DNA from: Lysinibacillus contaminans
GTDB taxonomy: Bacteria > Bacillota > Bacilli > Bacillales_A > Planococcaceae
NCBI RefSeq assembly: GCF_001278945.1
Contig: NZ_LGRV01000003.1
Span: 1,550,001 to 1,614,000 of the forward strand
Length of the DNA: 64,000 nt
Direction: 5' to 3'
This document shows positions 1 to 8,409 of the stretch, piece after piece. Position 1 is the first letter of the stretch. Each line of letters begins with the position of its first letter. The notes below the pieces were generated by a model, which was given only the letters and a program-made list of their open reading frames with translations, made no database searches and was not told where the DNA came from. Made by a program: the position numbers and the translations under genes.

Positions 1-1051
1 CCCTCGTTAATTTATAGTACATAGTATGCTGCCCATTTTGTTCTTCAATCTTCGTCACAATCAAGTCACCCATTTTTCCTTGTGAAATTGTGAGTGGCAA
101 TTGTTCTTCATGTAATGTAGCCGTTACTTCTTTCCTCTCAATTATACTTGGCCTAAAGAATGGACTAATCGTAAGACTTTCTACATCACCACCAATTGGC
201 TCCATTAGATATTCAAAAAGAAAGCTTTTCTCATCACCTTGCCCTTCTATGTTGATTATAGGGAGAACCTTGCCATTATCATCAAGAACATTTAGGACAA
301 TCTTATCTAACTGATTAGAATCTGTATGGAATAAAACATGTAAGCTGACTCCCGTATCGGATAGTTCTAATTTTTTCACTTCATACTGAATACCTTCTAC
401 TTCCCCTTTTTGCCCGACAGCTATTTTTTTGCTGTTTATGTTAACATTCGTAATTGGTGTGTTGAACTGCCAATCAACTACCATATCCCCAATTTGATGA
501 ATCTTTACCAATAAGTCAAAATCATCTGGTAGCTGCTCTGTTGGAGAAAATTCAATAACTCCTACAAATTTGCCGCTTTCTAAATATTCGCCTCTATAAA
601 CCCCTGAAGAATTAATAACCTCCCCATTCACTTCAATATGGAGAGGATAAATTTCTGCTTGCTTTTCTTGCAAGTAACTAATGGTTAGACGCGTACCATC
701 AAATACGATATCTTGAATCGTTAAGGATACACCATTACTCGTTAGCGTTTTATTTAATGCGGTTGAATTTTTATCATTTAATGTCACTTTCAAACTAGAA
801 TCATCGATTGTCTCAAAAATTCCATTTAATAAAGGGAAATTTGATAAAACGCGTGCCATCGTTGGCGAAATAAAGCCTAAGCCGATAATCAAACTAATCG
901 TTACGACACTCGATAAAACCAATGTCAATGCCCGTCGTTGTTTAGGTTTCACATGCCGTTTAGGAACTTTCAAGCCGTTTTCAATAGCGTTATCGAGTTT
1001 TTCCATCGGTACTTGAATGGTATCAATTGCTCGCTTAATATCCTTGTCCAC
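1..1051 (-). CDS. DUF4179-type anti-sigma membrane protein, C-terminus cut by window edge
   Basis: About 350 residues are visible. The N-terminal ~40 residues are basic and presumably cytosolic, followed by one membrane segment at about residues 41-61 and a large extracytoplasmic part rich in beta-strand-like sequence, as in DUF4179 proteins that sit next to ECF sigma genes and are thought to restrain them. I chose the GTG at 1051 because AAGGAGGG lies just upstream; an ATG at 1069 lies upstream of that Shine-Dalgarno. The start overlaps the end of the sigma gene by 17 bp in another frame, which indicates translational coupling. The anti-sigma role is inferred from context. Confidence 0.8.
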   Translation of the reverse strand, partial: MDKDIKRAIDTIQVPMEKLDNAIENGLKVPKRHVKPKQRRALTLVLSSVVTISLIIGLGFISPTMARVLSNFPLLNGIFETIDDSSLKVTLNDKNSTALNKTLTSNGVSLTIQDIVFDGTRLTISYLQEKQAEIYPLHIEVNGEVINSSGVYRGEYLESGKFVGVIEFSPTEQLPDDFDLLVKIHQIGDMVVDWQFNTPITNVNINSKKIAVGQKGEVEGIQYEVKKLELSDTGVSLHVLFHTDSNQLDKIVLNVLDDNGKVLPIINIEGQGDEKSFLFEYLMEPIGGDVESLTISPFFRPSIIERKEVTATLHEEQLPLTISQGKMGDLIVTKIEEQNGQHTMYYKLTR

Positions 1052-1565
1052 TAACTTTCCCTCCTTCATAAAATTCCTTTAACTTTTGAATTCCTCTATG
1101 TAAATTCGTTTTCACTGTACCTTCTGGACAATTTAGAAAATCCGCAATATCCTTCACTGCTAAATCTTGATAGTACCGAAGCACAATAACTGTTTTATAT
1201 TTTTCTTCAAGGTGCTCAATAGCTGTAAGTAAATCCAATTTATCTTCTATTGGTAAATGAGCGGCCCGCGTCTCTCCTATCTCATTTTCTAGTACAATCA
1301 CTTTTGCATTTCTTCGGAGCATTTCAACTGCTGTATTAATGAGAATTCGCATTAACCACGTACTAAAATATTGCTCCTCTTTCACAGATTCAATTTTGAT
1401 ATATGCCCGTGTAATGGTTTCTTGCACAACATCTAGCGCGTCATTTTCGTTTTTCATATAGACATACGCCATTTTGTATAGCTTCACTTTTTCAACTTCA
1501 ATTAGCTGAAGAAATGATTTTCGATGCCCTTTTTGTGCTTTTTTCAGTAAACTTTGTCCAAACAA
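1035..1565 (-). CDS. ECF-type RNA polymerase sigma factor
   Basis: The 176-aa product has the two conserved ECF blocks only: region 2 around residues 20-90 (with DALDVVQETITRAY, the core-binding and -10 melting segment) and a helix-turn-helix region 4 around residues 125-165 (DIADFLNCPEGTVKTNLHRG). No long region 1 or 3 is present, and the length is normal for the class. It directs core polymerase to a small regulon, usually envelope or stress genes. It is the first gene of a two-gene unit with the DUF4179 protein. The exact regulon cannot be told from sequence. Confidence 0.93.
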   Translation of the reverse strand: MFGQSLLKKAQKGHRKSFLQLIEVEKVKLYKMAYVYMKNENDALDVVQETITRAYIKIESVKEEQYFSTWLMRILINTAVEMLRRNAKVIVLENEIGETRAAHLPIEDKLDLLTAIEHLEEKYKTVIVLRYYQDLAVKDIADFLNCPEGTVKTNLHRGIQKLKEFYEGGKVSGQGY

Positions 1566-1600
1566 TTTTCACCCTCCTTTTCCTTTACAATTGTTAGATG

Positions 1601-1620
1601 AACGAAACACATATTTCGTT
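1601..1620. promoter_or_regulatory. Inverted repeat upstream of the ECF sigma gene
   Basis: AACGAAA at 1601-1607 and TTTCGTT at 1614-1620 form a perfect 7-bp inverted repeat about 36 bp before the sigma start. Read toward the gene it contains a TGAAAC element like an ECF -35 box, but the following CGTT is only 13 bp away, shorter than the usual spacer. It is a candidate autoregulatory site, not a proven promoter. Confidence 0.3.
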
Positions 1621-1640
1621 TCAAATTTAGGAAATTTATA

Positions 1641-1677
1641 AAAAAAAGCCAGCACTACAAAAAAAGTAGCACTAGCT
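1641..1677 (-). terminator. Rho-independent terminator of the SCO1 gene
   Basis: The stem is GTGCTAC / GTAGTGC extended by GCTA/GGC pairs, with a seven-T loop and a T run (positions 1647-1641 on the minus strand). It begins right after the SCO1 stop codon. Confidence 0.8.
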
Positions 1678-1682
1678 TGCAC

Positions 1683-2291
1683 CTATAAATTTTCTTCAAT
1701 ATATGTTTCTATATCGCCAACCATTGTATCAATAGGCACTTCGGATTCATCTTGATTGTACCCGCTATATTGCTTTACAAGTACACCCTCTTTATCGACT
1801 AAGAAAAATGTTACCATATGTGTTACTTGGTCTTCACCTGGACTTTTCTTGACTAATTGTTTTGTTGATTTCAGCGCGTACTGCTCTATATAAGTCTGCG
1901 TATAACCTGTAAGAAGATTCCATTTAGAATCATCTGGTACAGTATAGCGTGCTAAATAATCGTTTAAAACTTCTGGTGTATCCACTTCTGGATCTACTGA
2001 AAACGCGACAATATTATAATCTTCAATTCCCTTTTTTATTAGTTTTTCTTGAATTTGTGTCATATTAAAAGTCATCGGTGTACAAACCGTCGTACAATTC
2101 GTGAAAATATACATACCTAGCCATGGTTTACCTTTTAAACTTTCAAGCGAAACCGTTTCATTTCGTTGATTGATATGCTCAAATTCTTGCATTTCATAAT
2201 TATAGTCCGCTTTAAACTTCACATTGCCACATGCACTAAGCACAGCCGTCATCGCGAGCAGCATTACTAAACCTATTACCTTTACTTTCAT
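1683..2291 (-). CDS. SCO1/SenC-family lipoprotein (copper chaperone / thiol-disulfide protein)
   Basis: The 202-aa protein starts with a lipoprotein signal peptide ending in LSAC (Cys21 lipidated), so it is anchored outside the membrane. It has a thioredoxin-like fold with the SCO1 metal/thiol site: Cys66-x3-Cys70 (NCTTVCTP) and His158 (QVTHMV). SCO1 proteins deliver copper to, or keep reduced, the CuA centre of cytochrome c oxidase. SFSVDPEVDTP-type wording around residues 97-106 is also typical. It is a single-gene unit with its own terminator. Confidence 0.93.
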   Translation of the reverse strand: MKVKVIGLVMLLAMTAVLSACGNVKFKADYNYEMQEFEHINQRNETVSLESLKGKPWLGMYIFTNCTTVCTPMTFNMTQIQEKLIKKGIEDYNIVAFSVDPEVDTPEVLNDYLARYTVPDDSKWNLLTGYTQTYIEQYALKSTKQLVKKSPGEDQVTHMVTFFLVDKEGVLVKQYSGYNQDESEVPIDTMVGDIETYIEENL

Positions 2292-2395
2292 CTCTACTCA
2301 CTCCCTAATTACACTAATTCCATCTTACCCGAATAATGTAAGCGATGACAAGCGCCCCTCGTGACAGCTTTCGTACATATTTGTGAAGTCAATTT

Positions 2396-2518
2396 TCACT
2401 TTAACGCCAAGAGAACATCGTGAATCGCATCAAGTTTTACTTCAACTCGGTGCAGTAAATAAAACGACACCAAAATCGGAAAGCCAATATCTGATACCAT
2501 ATTCAGCCATTGTTCCAT
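2396..2518 (-). CDS. YvrJ-family small protein (40 aa)
   Basis: The 40-residue product begins MEQWLNMVSDIGFPI and has one hydrophobic segment (about residues 8-23) followed by a charged amphipathic tail ending in a Leu-rich stretch. This fits the short YvrJ family of Bacillus. The ribosome site AAAGGAGG lies 8-9 bases before the ATG. It is the last gene of a three-gene set after the DUF1659 and DUF2922 proteins; this trio is commonly found together in this group. Function is unknown. Confidence 0.8.
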   Translation of the reverse strand: MEQWLNMVSDIGFPILVSFYLLHRVEVKLDAIHDVLLALK

Positions 2519-2536
2519 AAACGTTGCCTCCTTTCT

Positions 2537-2580
2537 TAAAAATGGCCTTTGCAGCAGTATCCGCAAAGACCATTTTTTGA
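2537..2580 (-). terminator. Hairpin-plus-T-run between DUF2922 and YvrJ genes
   Basis: AAAATGG-CTTTGC arms surround a short loop and are followed on the minus strand by TTTTT directly before the YvrJ ribosome site. It starts at the DUF2922 stop codon. It looks like an intrinsic terminator that partly uncouples YvrJ from the two genes ahead. Confidence 0.6.
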
Positions 2581-2581
2581 C

Positions 2582-2806
2582 TTACACGATTTCTAATTCA
2601 AACGGTGAAACTTGTCGTTCAACAATACGAGCACCCTTTATGCCAACAAAAGCACTGGCTTGTACTTCAAATATATTTTCCGTAATAATAGTTTGCATCA
2701 CCTGCTGAATTTCCTCAGCTGTCACTTCTGCTTTTGGTGCATCAACGGAAATCGTTGCTGTTTTACCCGCCGCAGTTTCGAATTGTAGTTCTAATACTTG
2801 TGCCAT
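2582..2806 (-). CDS. DUF2922 domain-containing protein (74 aa)
   Basis: A 74-residue protein, MAQVLELQFET onward, matching the size and sequence style of the DUF2922 family: an N-terminal beta strand carrying LELQFET, a central AEVTAEEIQQVMQTII helix, and a C-terminal strand. It has no signal peptide or membrane segment. It follows the DUF1659 gene by about 40 bp with a strong AAGGAGG ribosome site. The trio's role is not known. Confidence 0.85.
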   Translation of the reverse strand: MAQVLELQFETAAGKTATISVDAPKAEVTAEEIQQVMQTIITENIFEVQASAFVGIKGARIVERQVSPFELEIV

Positions 2807-2845
2807 GGTTTGTCACCTCCTTTTGTTTTTGCCATTAAACAGCAC

Positions 2846-3061
2846 TTACGATAAGTCTGTCGTTTCTTGCTTTACAACACTATCAAGTGGCTGTGATGAT
2901 AAACTTGCGATTGCTGTTGCCACAGCTAGTAAATTCGCTGCTGTATGTGAGCTGTTTAAGTTACGATACGTTTTCGATGCGAAAACCGGCTCATTTTGCT
3001 CGTTTTGACCAGCGATATACTTTAGGCGTAGTGTTGCGCCTAAAAACATTGAGTTTGCCAT
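2846..3061 (-). CDS. DUF1659 domain-containing protein (71 aa)
   Basis: The product starts MANSMFLGATLRLKY and has the DUF1659 layout: an N-terminal strand, a FASKTYRNLN segment, then a TAANLLAVATAIASL helix. I placed the start at the ATG preceded by AAAGGGGGG; an in-frame start eight codons upstream has no ribosome site. First gene of the DUF1659-DUF2922-YvrJ set. Small, soluble, function unknown. Confidence 0.85.
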   Translation of the reverse strand: MANSMFLGATLRLKYIAGQNEQNEPVFASKTYRNLNSSHTAANLLAVATAIASLSSQPLDSVVKQETTDLS

Positions 3062-3181
3062 GTGCGTTCCCCCCTTTCTACACAATATATACAGTTGACT
3101 TGTAAAAAGAGGGACATTTTGGGTGGATTTTTTTGAGTTAACTTTTATAATAGAGATAGAGAATGTAAAGAGGTGAACGGA

Positions 3182-3613
3182 TTGGCATTAGAAGGTTGGT
3201 TTTTATGGTTTATCTTATTTTGGGTAGTCGTGCTAATTTCATTAATGGGGATTGGCGGATTTTTCATGTTCCGCAAGTTTTTAAAAGCTATGCCAAAACA
3301 GGACGGTAAATCGGATTTAGATTGGCAAGAATTTTATTTAGATAAAACCATTCATTTATGGGGACAACCTGAGAAGGAATTGTTGTATGAACTTGTTAGC
3401 CCTGTACCTGAATTATTTAGACAAGTGGCAAAAGAGAAAATTGCCGGAAAAATCGGGGAACTGGCGATAGAAGAAAAAGCACCAGCCATTAATAATGATT
3501 TAATTATTCGCGGCTATATTCAAGCCACTCCAAAGCGAGATCATAAATTTTTACGAAAAAAATTAGAGCAACTTCAAATTGACGTTGCCCCGTACGAAAG
3601 CTTATTCGATTAA
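3182..3613 (+). CDS. DUF2621 (YneK-like) membrane-anchored protein
   Basis: About 143 residues. One N-terminal membrane helix (roughly residues 4-30, ending FFMFRKFLK) is followed by a cytosolic domain with LDWQEFYLDKTIHLW, PVPELFRQVAKEKIAGKIGELA and a C-terminal ATPKRDHKFLRKKL motif. This matches my memory of B. subtilis YneK (DUF2621), which lies near ccdA-yneI-yneJ there; here those genes are 30 kb away. AAAGAGGTG sits 6-7 bases before the TTG at 3182, so I prefer it over the GTG at 3173, which is part of the ribosome site. Function unknown. Confidence 0.75.
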   Translation: MALEGWFLWFILFWVVVLISLMGIGGFFMFRKFLKAMPKQDGKSDLDWQEFYLDKTIHLWGQPEKELLYELVSPVPELFRQVAKEKIAGKIGELAIEEKAPAINNDLIIRGYIQATPKRDHKFLRKKLEQLQIDVAPYESLFD

Positions 3614-3723
3614 TACGAAGAAGACATACCGCGCTTTTAAGTAAGTGCGGCTCTTCTGTTTAAACATGATGACCTATTCCCCACCGACAGAAAGTGACTT
3701 CCCTATCGATATTAACTACTCCC

Positions 3724-4275
3724 CTATAATTCCACGGAGTTAATAATTCCATAATGCACTAAATCTTCATATCGTTTCTCTTTCTTTACATGGTCAATTA
3801 ATATCCCTTCTAGTTTCATTCCTAATTTTTGTAATACTCTTCCTGAAGCTGGATTTGAATTAAAGTAACGAGCAAATACTTTATGATATTGCTTTTCATC
3901 AAATGCGAATTTTAAAATAGCTTGCGCTGCCTCTGTGGCATAGCCATTTCCCCAAAATTCTTCACCCATCCAATAAGCTAATTCACCATTATTAAACTTT
4001 TGGTTGTTAGATAACGCTATTGCTCCATATAGTTCTCCACTTTCTTTATTTGTTATCGCAAATTCATATGATTTGTTAGCATTAAAATTACCAAGATGAT
4101 GTTCAATCCACGATAAAGCATCCTCTATAGCGTATGGATAAGGTAGGTACAATGTATTTTTGTAAATATTATAATTATTGCAAAGTTTAGTAACAGCTAC
4201 TGCATCCGATTTTTGAAACAGCCTTAGCACTAACCTTTTAGTAGTAATTGTTTTATTTTGATGATCAAATATCAT
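3724..4275 (-). CDS. GNAT acetyltransferase, RimJ/RimL type
   Basis: The 183-aa protein opens with TITTKRLVLRLFQKSDA, the usual RimJ/RimL beginning, and has the acetyl-CoA pyrophosphate loop WGNGYATEA followed by the FNSNPASGRVLQKLGMKLEG motif of this subfamily. Such enzymes acetylate N-terminal or small-molecule amines; the substrate cannot be told. The start is the ATG with GGGAGG seven bases upstream; a longer frame begins 12 codons earlier without a good ribosome site. Confidence 0.88.
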   Translation of the reverse strand: MIFDHQNKTITTKRLVLRLFQKSDAVAVTKLCNNYNIYKNTLYLPYPYAIEDALSWIEHHLGNFNANKSYEFAITNKESGELYGAIALSNNQKFNNGELAYWMGEEFWGNGYATEAAQAILKFAFDEKQYHKVFARYFNSNPASGRVLQKLGMKLEGILIDHVKKEKRYEDLVHYGIINSVEL

Positions 4276-4429
4276 AAAAAATCCTCCCTTCATTCTATGA
4301 GATAGAATCAATTCGATTTTTCTTGTATTATTTCGAGAACTCTAATTTATAGGAAACGCCATTAAACTTATTTATGACTTTCCCACTCTTCCCATCCGAA
4401 TAGAATCATAATATTAGCCATTATAATAA

Positions 4430-4846
4430 TTATCCTTTTTGTAATGTATAGTTCGCACCCGTTTCATTAAGTAGTTTGGAAATTCCTTCTGGATGATATG
4501 GCATTAGTCGATCTGCCTCATCTAGACTCATCCATTCAACTTTAATAATATTTTCTTCTTGTGGAATTTCTTCAGGGCGTTTAGTAATTTGCCCATGATA
4601 AGTAATAAAATAAATATGATTTTTATCTATAAAAGCCTCGTTCAAAGCCACAATATTTCCAACCTTAATGTCATATCCGGTTTCTTCTTTAACTTCTCTT
4701 ATAGTTGCTTCCGGTAAAGTTTCGCCAGCTTCAACTCCACCTCCTGGTAAAGACCATGTACCTTTCTTGTTGAATACCATTAAGATTTTGTTTGTGTCTT
4801 CATCAAACAGTAATGCATAGACAACATCAACTCGCTGAAAATCCAT
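4430..4846 (-). CDS. NUDIX hydrolase
   Basis: The 138-aa protein carries a complete Nudix box ([18 protein letters not shown] followed by KEETG), with the REVKEE glutamates that bind the catalytic metal. It is preceded by the W-S-L-P-G-G-G strand typical of MutT-like pyrophosphohydrolases. The substrate (oxidised nucleotides, sugars or cofactors) is not predictable. AAAGGGGAG upstream of MDFQRV decides the start; an upstream in-frame ATG lacks one. Confidence 0.92.
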   Translation of the reverse strand: MDFQRVDVVYALLFDEDTNKILMVFNKKGTWSLPGGGVEAGETLPEATIREVKEETGYDIKVGNIVALNEAFIDKNHIYFITYHGQITKRPEEIPQEENIIKVEWMSLDEADRLMPYHPEGISKLLNETGANYTLQKG

Positions 4847-5219
4847 TTCTTTCTCCCCTTTGTAAGACAAATCTATCTTGTTATTATAATACCTAATTCG
4901 CAATTGTAATAATATAACAATGATAATACTTCTTGATTCCGGCGTAAATAATAGAAGGATTTGAATTTAATAATCTTGTAGCGCAAATGCTTATTTTAAG
5001 TAGATTGTCTCTTTGATATCGTTGACTTATTCACGAATAATGAAATGTAATTGGTATTTCAATTCATCTTTTAATGTTGTTTAGTATACTGATTATTTAA
5101 AATTTAATTTTTATATTTTTTCTATAAAGTCCTCTTGTTTATTGCGAAACAAGAGTGTTTATAACGTTTTCGAATGATAGAATCATTAATATAATGAAAA
5201 ATGAAAGAGGTAAAAAATC
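4847..5219. other. AT-rich intergenic region with a hairpin
   Basis: No convincing gene. It is the divergent spacer between the NUDIX and cysteine-hydrolase genes. CTCTTGTTT at 5132-5140 and AAACAAGAG at 5147-5155 form a perfect 9-bp hairpin with a six-base loop. A TATAAT at 5190-5195 could be the -10 of the plus-strand gene, but I see no good -35. Confidence 0.5.
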
Positions 5220-5732
5220 ATGAAGACTTATGCAGATGTTTTAATCGTTATCGATTTACAAAATGGCGTATGTTACAGCGGAGAGCATTTATTTGATTTA
5301 CAAAATTTATTCACTAAAGTAAATAATAGAATCGCCTTATATAGAAAGTTACATAAACCAATCATTTTTGTACAACACTGTGATGAAGAATTAGTACCTG
5401 AAGAAGAACTTTGGGCTATTAATGCCAATCTAAATGTTCAAGAACATGATTTTTTTGTAAGAAAAAAACATGCAAATTCTTTTTACAAAACAAACTTAAA
5501 GAATATTTTAGACCAATTAGCTGTACATCGTATTGAATTTTGCGGCGCCCAAACAGAATACTGTATGGATGCTACGATTAAATTTGCTCATGGATTGGGA
5601 TACGATAACTTCATGGTACAGAAAGCAACCTCTACTTTGAATAATCCATTCATGTCTGCAAAAGAGACGATTGATTTTTATGAAAATATATGGAACCACA
5701 GATTTTTAGAATTGATAGAAGATGAATCTTAG
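5220..5732 (+). CDS. Isochorismatase-family cysteine hydrolase
   Basis: A 170-aa single-domain protein of the isochorismatase-like hydrolase superfamily. The triad is visible: Asp12 (VIDLQNG), Lys83 (VRKKHANSF) and Cys115 (CGAQTEYCMDAT). These hydrolases cleave amide or related bonds in small molecules such as nicotinamide; the QTEYC form is common in uncharacterised bacterial members. GAAAGAGG precedes the ATG. It stands alone between converging terminators. Confidence 0.92.
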   Translation: MKTYADVLIVIDLQNGVCYSGEHLFDLQNLFTKVNNRIALYRKLHKPIIFVQHCDEELVPEEELWAINANLNVQEHDFFVRKKHANSFYKTNLKNILDQLAVHRIEFCGAQTEYCMDATIKFAHGLGYDNFMVQKATSTLNNPFMSAKETIDFYENIWNHRFLELIEDES

Positions 5733-5755
5733 AATGAGCGATTATTTAATTCAAA

Positions 5756-5777
5756 GGAATCCTAAAACGAGGATTCC
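5756..5777 (+). terminator. Hairpin downstream of the cysteine hydrolase
   Basis: GGAATCCT / AGGATTCC is a perfect 8-bp stem with a six-base loop 24 bp after the stop codon. The following sequence is A-rich rather than a clean T run, so termination strength is uncertain. Confidence 0.4.
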
Positions 5778-5850
5778 ACAGCAAAAATAAAAAACTATAT
5801 TATTAACTTTTGGGCGCGAACACATTCAAATGGATAAAAATCCAACAACT

Positions 5851-5892
5851 TTAAAGAGCCTTGCTACACTTAATTTGTAGTAAGGCTCTTAT
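5851..5892. terminator. Bidirectional terminator between convergent genes
   Basis: AGAGCCTTGCTACA / TGTAGTAAGGCTCT arms (one bulge) flank a seven-base loop at 5855-5889. It lies between the plus-strand cysteine hydrolase and the minus-strand membrane protein at 5927. Confidence 0.65.
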
Positions 5893-5926
5893 GTATTTAT
5901 ATAAAGAATAAACAACTTTATTGTCA

Positions 5927-6373
5927 TTACACATGACTTTCAAACTTTTTTGTACGGTATATGACTCCGATTACAATTAGTCCAATTATTAACACAGCGG
6001 ATTTGAAGAAGATATTAGAAAATACATTCATTATATGAAAAGGTGCATTTCGCACATATACAGCCTTTACCCACTGATTACCTTCTTGTACTGCAATTGC
6101 AGTGGAAGTTGGTGTCCCTTTAATCTCATAATACTTTGTTCCTTTTGGGTAAGAATTTGAAGCATCACCGTAATAATCCCCAGTCATATCGTTAGGCTTC
6201 GTCTTTACTTCCCCTATGATTTTGTCAATCTCACTATCTGTAAAAATTTCTTCTTGTTTAACTTCATATACTTTTCCTTCCCAAACAACAAAAGAATAAG
6301 CCCAGTCTAATGCTTGAACAGAGAAAGAAATGATTAATAAAAATGGAAGAGATAATAGGATTTTTCTTTTCAT
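5927..6373 (-). CDS. Small two-membrane-segment protein of unknown function
   Basis: The 148-aa product has an N-terminal signal-like helix (about residues 4-22), an extracytoplasmic domain with VWEGKVYEV, KPNDMTGDYYGDASNSYPKG and YYEIKGT segments, and a C-terminal membrane helix (about 122-142) with a short basic tail. Similar small proteins occur in bacilli but I know no function. AGGGAGG precedes the ATG. It is a single-gene unit. Confidence 0.8.
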   Translation of the reverse strand: MKRKILLSLPFLLIISFSVQALDWAYSFVVWEGKVYEVKQEEIFTDSEIDKIIGEVKTKPNDMTGDYYGDASNSYPKGTKYYEIKGTPTSTAIAVQEGNQWVKAVYVRNAPFHIMNVFSNIFFKSAVLIIGLIVIGVIYRTKKFESHV

Positions 6374-6457
6374 AAGTACCTCCCTAATTAACTATTTCAT
6401 ATAAAAATAACAAGAAAATTCAGATATTTCATTTTATAAAAAACAATAATATCAGGT

Positions 6458-6567
6458 GTGTTGATTAGTGAAATACAAGCGAACCGAGACCCTGGACTGA
6501 GCATCGCGAAGGAAGCGGCTCGGTGCTTGCCCGCGGAAAGCGAGCTCCCGTAGCGGAAATCAACACT
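6458..6567. repeat. 110-bp GC-rich intergenic element bounded by inverted repeats
   Basis: GTGTTGATT at 6458-6466 and AATCAACAC at 6559-6567 are perfect inverted ends around a segment rich in GCGGAAAGCGAG and TAGCGGAAATCAAC-like wording, far more GC-rich than its surroundings. From memory this style of sequence recurs between genes in bacilli; copy number here cannot be checked from one window. Confidence 0.5.
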
Positions 6568-6625
6568 CCCGCTTTATTAGTAATGGTGAAAATTGGTTAA
6601 TCCACACGCCTGTAATAATATCTTT

Positions 6626-7210
6626 CTAATTCACGAGAATTGAAAAAGCACTAAATACCAATAAAGCTGCCATAATGATATTAAACTGTTTTCTGTATTG
6701 TACTAAGAGCTTTTGAAAAACTGATCCAAATAAACCCCAACTAAATGTACTTGTTACACCAACGACTCCTAAAAATAATGCGAAAAGAAAATAGCTTAAA
6801 TAGGAAGCATAATAAGGAAGAATGAAGGTTGCCACTACTGTAATGCCAAAAAGAATACCTTTTGGATTTACAAATTGTAACAAGACCCCTATTAGGAAAA
6901 AGTTTCGATGATCTTCATCATATCCCTCAGCACTATCTTTACTCATAAGAATTTTGTAAGCCAGATACAACATGTACCCTACACCCAAAATAGTTAGAGG
7001 AATTTCAATGATTGGCATAATACTTGTCAGGACGATATTAAAAATACTGCATAATAAAATAATCACAAAAAATCCTGTACCTACCCCGAAACTAAACCGC
7101 ACCGATTTATTTAACCCATGTTTATTCGCAAATGCCATTGCCATGATATTGTTCGGACCTGGCGTAAAACTGGTGATAATCACAAATAACAGAAATGAAA
7201 ATAAAGGCAT
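6626..7210 (-). CDS. LysE/RhtB-family amino-acid exporter
   Basis: The 194-aa membrane protein has about six helices and the family signature near the N-terminus, FTPGPNNIMAMA, followed by KSVRFSFGVGTGFF. LysE/RhtB proteins export amino acids or related metabolites. I chose the ATG at 7210 (MPLFSF), seven bases after GGGGGAG; the TTG two codons earlier overlaps poorly. It is divergent from an XRE-cupin regulator that probably controls it through the inverted repeat between them. Confidence 0.9.
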   Translation of the reverse strand: MPLFSFLLFVIITSFTPGPNNIMAMAFANKHGLNKSVRFSFGVGTGFFVIILLCSIFNIVLTSIMPIIEIPLTILGVGYMLYLAYKILMSKDSAEGYDEDHRNFFLIGVLLQFVNPKGILFGITVVATFILPYYASYLSYFLFALFLGVVGVTSTFSWGLFGSVFQKLLVQYRKQFNIIMAALLVFSAFSILVN

Positions 7211-7260
7211 ATTCAACTCCCCCTTGCATGTTTGTTGTATGTTATAATGTCCGAAATAAA

Positions 7261-7306
7261 CAATATAACGTCAGTCTTTTTAGTATACAAAATAGTCGTT
7301 ATATTG
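7261..7306. promoter_or_regulatory. Candidate operator between lysE-type exporter and XRE-cupin regulator
   Basis: CAATATAACG at 7261-7270 and CGTTATATTG at 7297-7306 form a perfect 10-bp inverted repeat with a 26-bp spacer. A related half-site, TGTTATAATG, lies at 7240-7249 closer to the exporter. The spacing is about five half-turns centre to centre, compatible with a looping or tetrameric regulator. Confidence 0.55.
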
Positions 7307-7329
7307 TACACAGTATAGGAGTGAGTAAA

Positions 7330-7887
7330 ATGGAAGAAATTCATCTTATTCTTGCAAGAAATCTAAAAGCGATTAGAGAAAAAGAAAAACTAAGCTTGGA
7401 AAAGGTCGCTCAATTAAGTGGTGTCAGCAAAACGATGATTGGGCAAATTGAAAGAGGCGAATCCAGTCCAAGCATAACAACCATATGGAAAATAGCGAAT
7501 GGTTTAAAGATTTCCTTTACGTCCCTCATCAACAACCCGCTTCCAGATACGACCATTGTTTTAAGAAAAGATATTCAAGTTTTGTCTGAAGACAACGGTA
7601 GATATAGAGTTTATCCTGCATTTCCCTTCCAAGACGATAAACGCTTTGAGGTATATACTGTTGAAATTGAAAAAGAAGGAAAGTTAAATGCGGATTCTCA
7701 TAGAGAAGGTACCGAGGAATTCATCACTGTGTTTGACGGAGAAGTAACGATTGATGTCAGCGACGGTCAATATACGCTAAAAAGTGGGGATTCGATCAGA
7801 TTCAAGGCGGATAGACCTCACACTTATGCTAATTCTGGAGACACATTGGCTCGATTAAGTATGACGATCTATTACCCAGCATTATAG
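7330..7887 (+). CDS. XRE-family regulator with C-terminal cupin domain
   Basis: The 185-aa protein joins an N-terminal lambda-repressor-type helix-turn-helix (residues 8-62: [23 protein letters not shown]) to a cupin (about 105-180, with [17 protein letters not shown] and RPHTYANSG). This architecture usually binds a small ligand in the cupin and controls a neighbouring transporter or catabolic gene. AGGAGTG precedes the ATG at 7330. It is divergent from the LysE exporter and probably regulates it and itself. YnfA follows 31 bp downstream. Confidence 0.92.
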   Translation: MEEIHLILARNLKAIREKEKLSLEKVAQLSGVSKTMIGQIERGESSPSITTIWKIANGLKISFTSLINNPLPDTTIVLRKDIQVLSEDNGRYRVYPAFPFQDDKRFEVYTVEIEKEGKLNADSHREGTEEFITVFDGEVTIDVSDGQYTLKSGDSIRFKADRPHTYANSGDTLARLSMTIYYPAL

Positions 7888-7918
7888 TAATTTAAATGTA
7901 CAAGGAGCGACTTTAGAA

Positions 7919-8245
7919 ATGATTTATTCAATTGTATTATTTATCTTTGCTGGGCTTGCTGAAATCGGTGGAGGTTATCTCATCTGGTTATGGTTAAGAG
8001 AAGGCAAACCCTATACTTGGGGCATTTTTGGAGGTATATCATTAGCTTTATATGGAGTTATTGCAACCTTTCAATCCTTCCCGTCATTCGGTAGAGTTTA
8101 TGCTGCATACGGAGGTATATTTATCATACTTTCCGTATTGTGGGGGTGGGGTGTCGATAAAAAAACACCGGATTTTTATGATTGGTTAGGTGCCATTATA
8201 TGTTTAGTTGGCGTTGCTGTGATGTTATTGGCACCTCGTCAATAA
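7919..8245 (+). CDS. YnfA/UPF0060-family membrane protein
   Basis: 108 residues with four membrane helices and the UPF0060 signatures [32 protein letters not shown] and [15 protein letters not shown]. The fold resembles small multidrug resistance proteins; the role is unproven. AAGGAGCG lies upstream of the ATG. The 31-bp gap from the XRE-cupin gene suggests co-transcription. Confidence 0.93.
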   Translation: MIYSIVLFIFAGLAEIGGGYLIWLWLREGKPYTWGIFGGISLALYGVIATFQSFPSFGRVYAAYGGIFIILSVLWGWGVDKKTPDFYDWLGAIICLVGVAVMLLAPRQ

Positions 8246-8409
8246 TTCCTTGCCTATCTTGTTCTATGTATTACATGTGAAATACAATGATATAGATGGA
8301 TACTGTGACAGAAAGGTCAGTTTTGTCACATAGATTTAAAAAGCTATCTAAAAGTCCATTGTCATTAATTTTTGGGTCAGCCCATGTTTTCGTATAGATT
8401 GTTGCTGTT

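Noticed and set aside
90-314. 74-codon plus-strand frame
   Set aside because: It lies opposite the well-formed DUF4179 gene and has no ribosome site.
2805-3105. Overlapping plus-strand frames
   Set aside because: Antisense to the DUF1659 gene, cysteine-rich, without ribosome sites.
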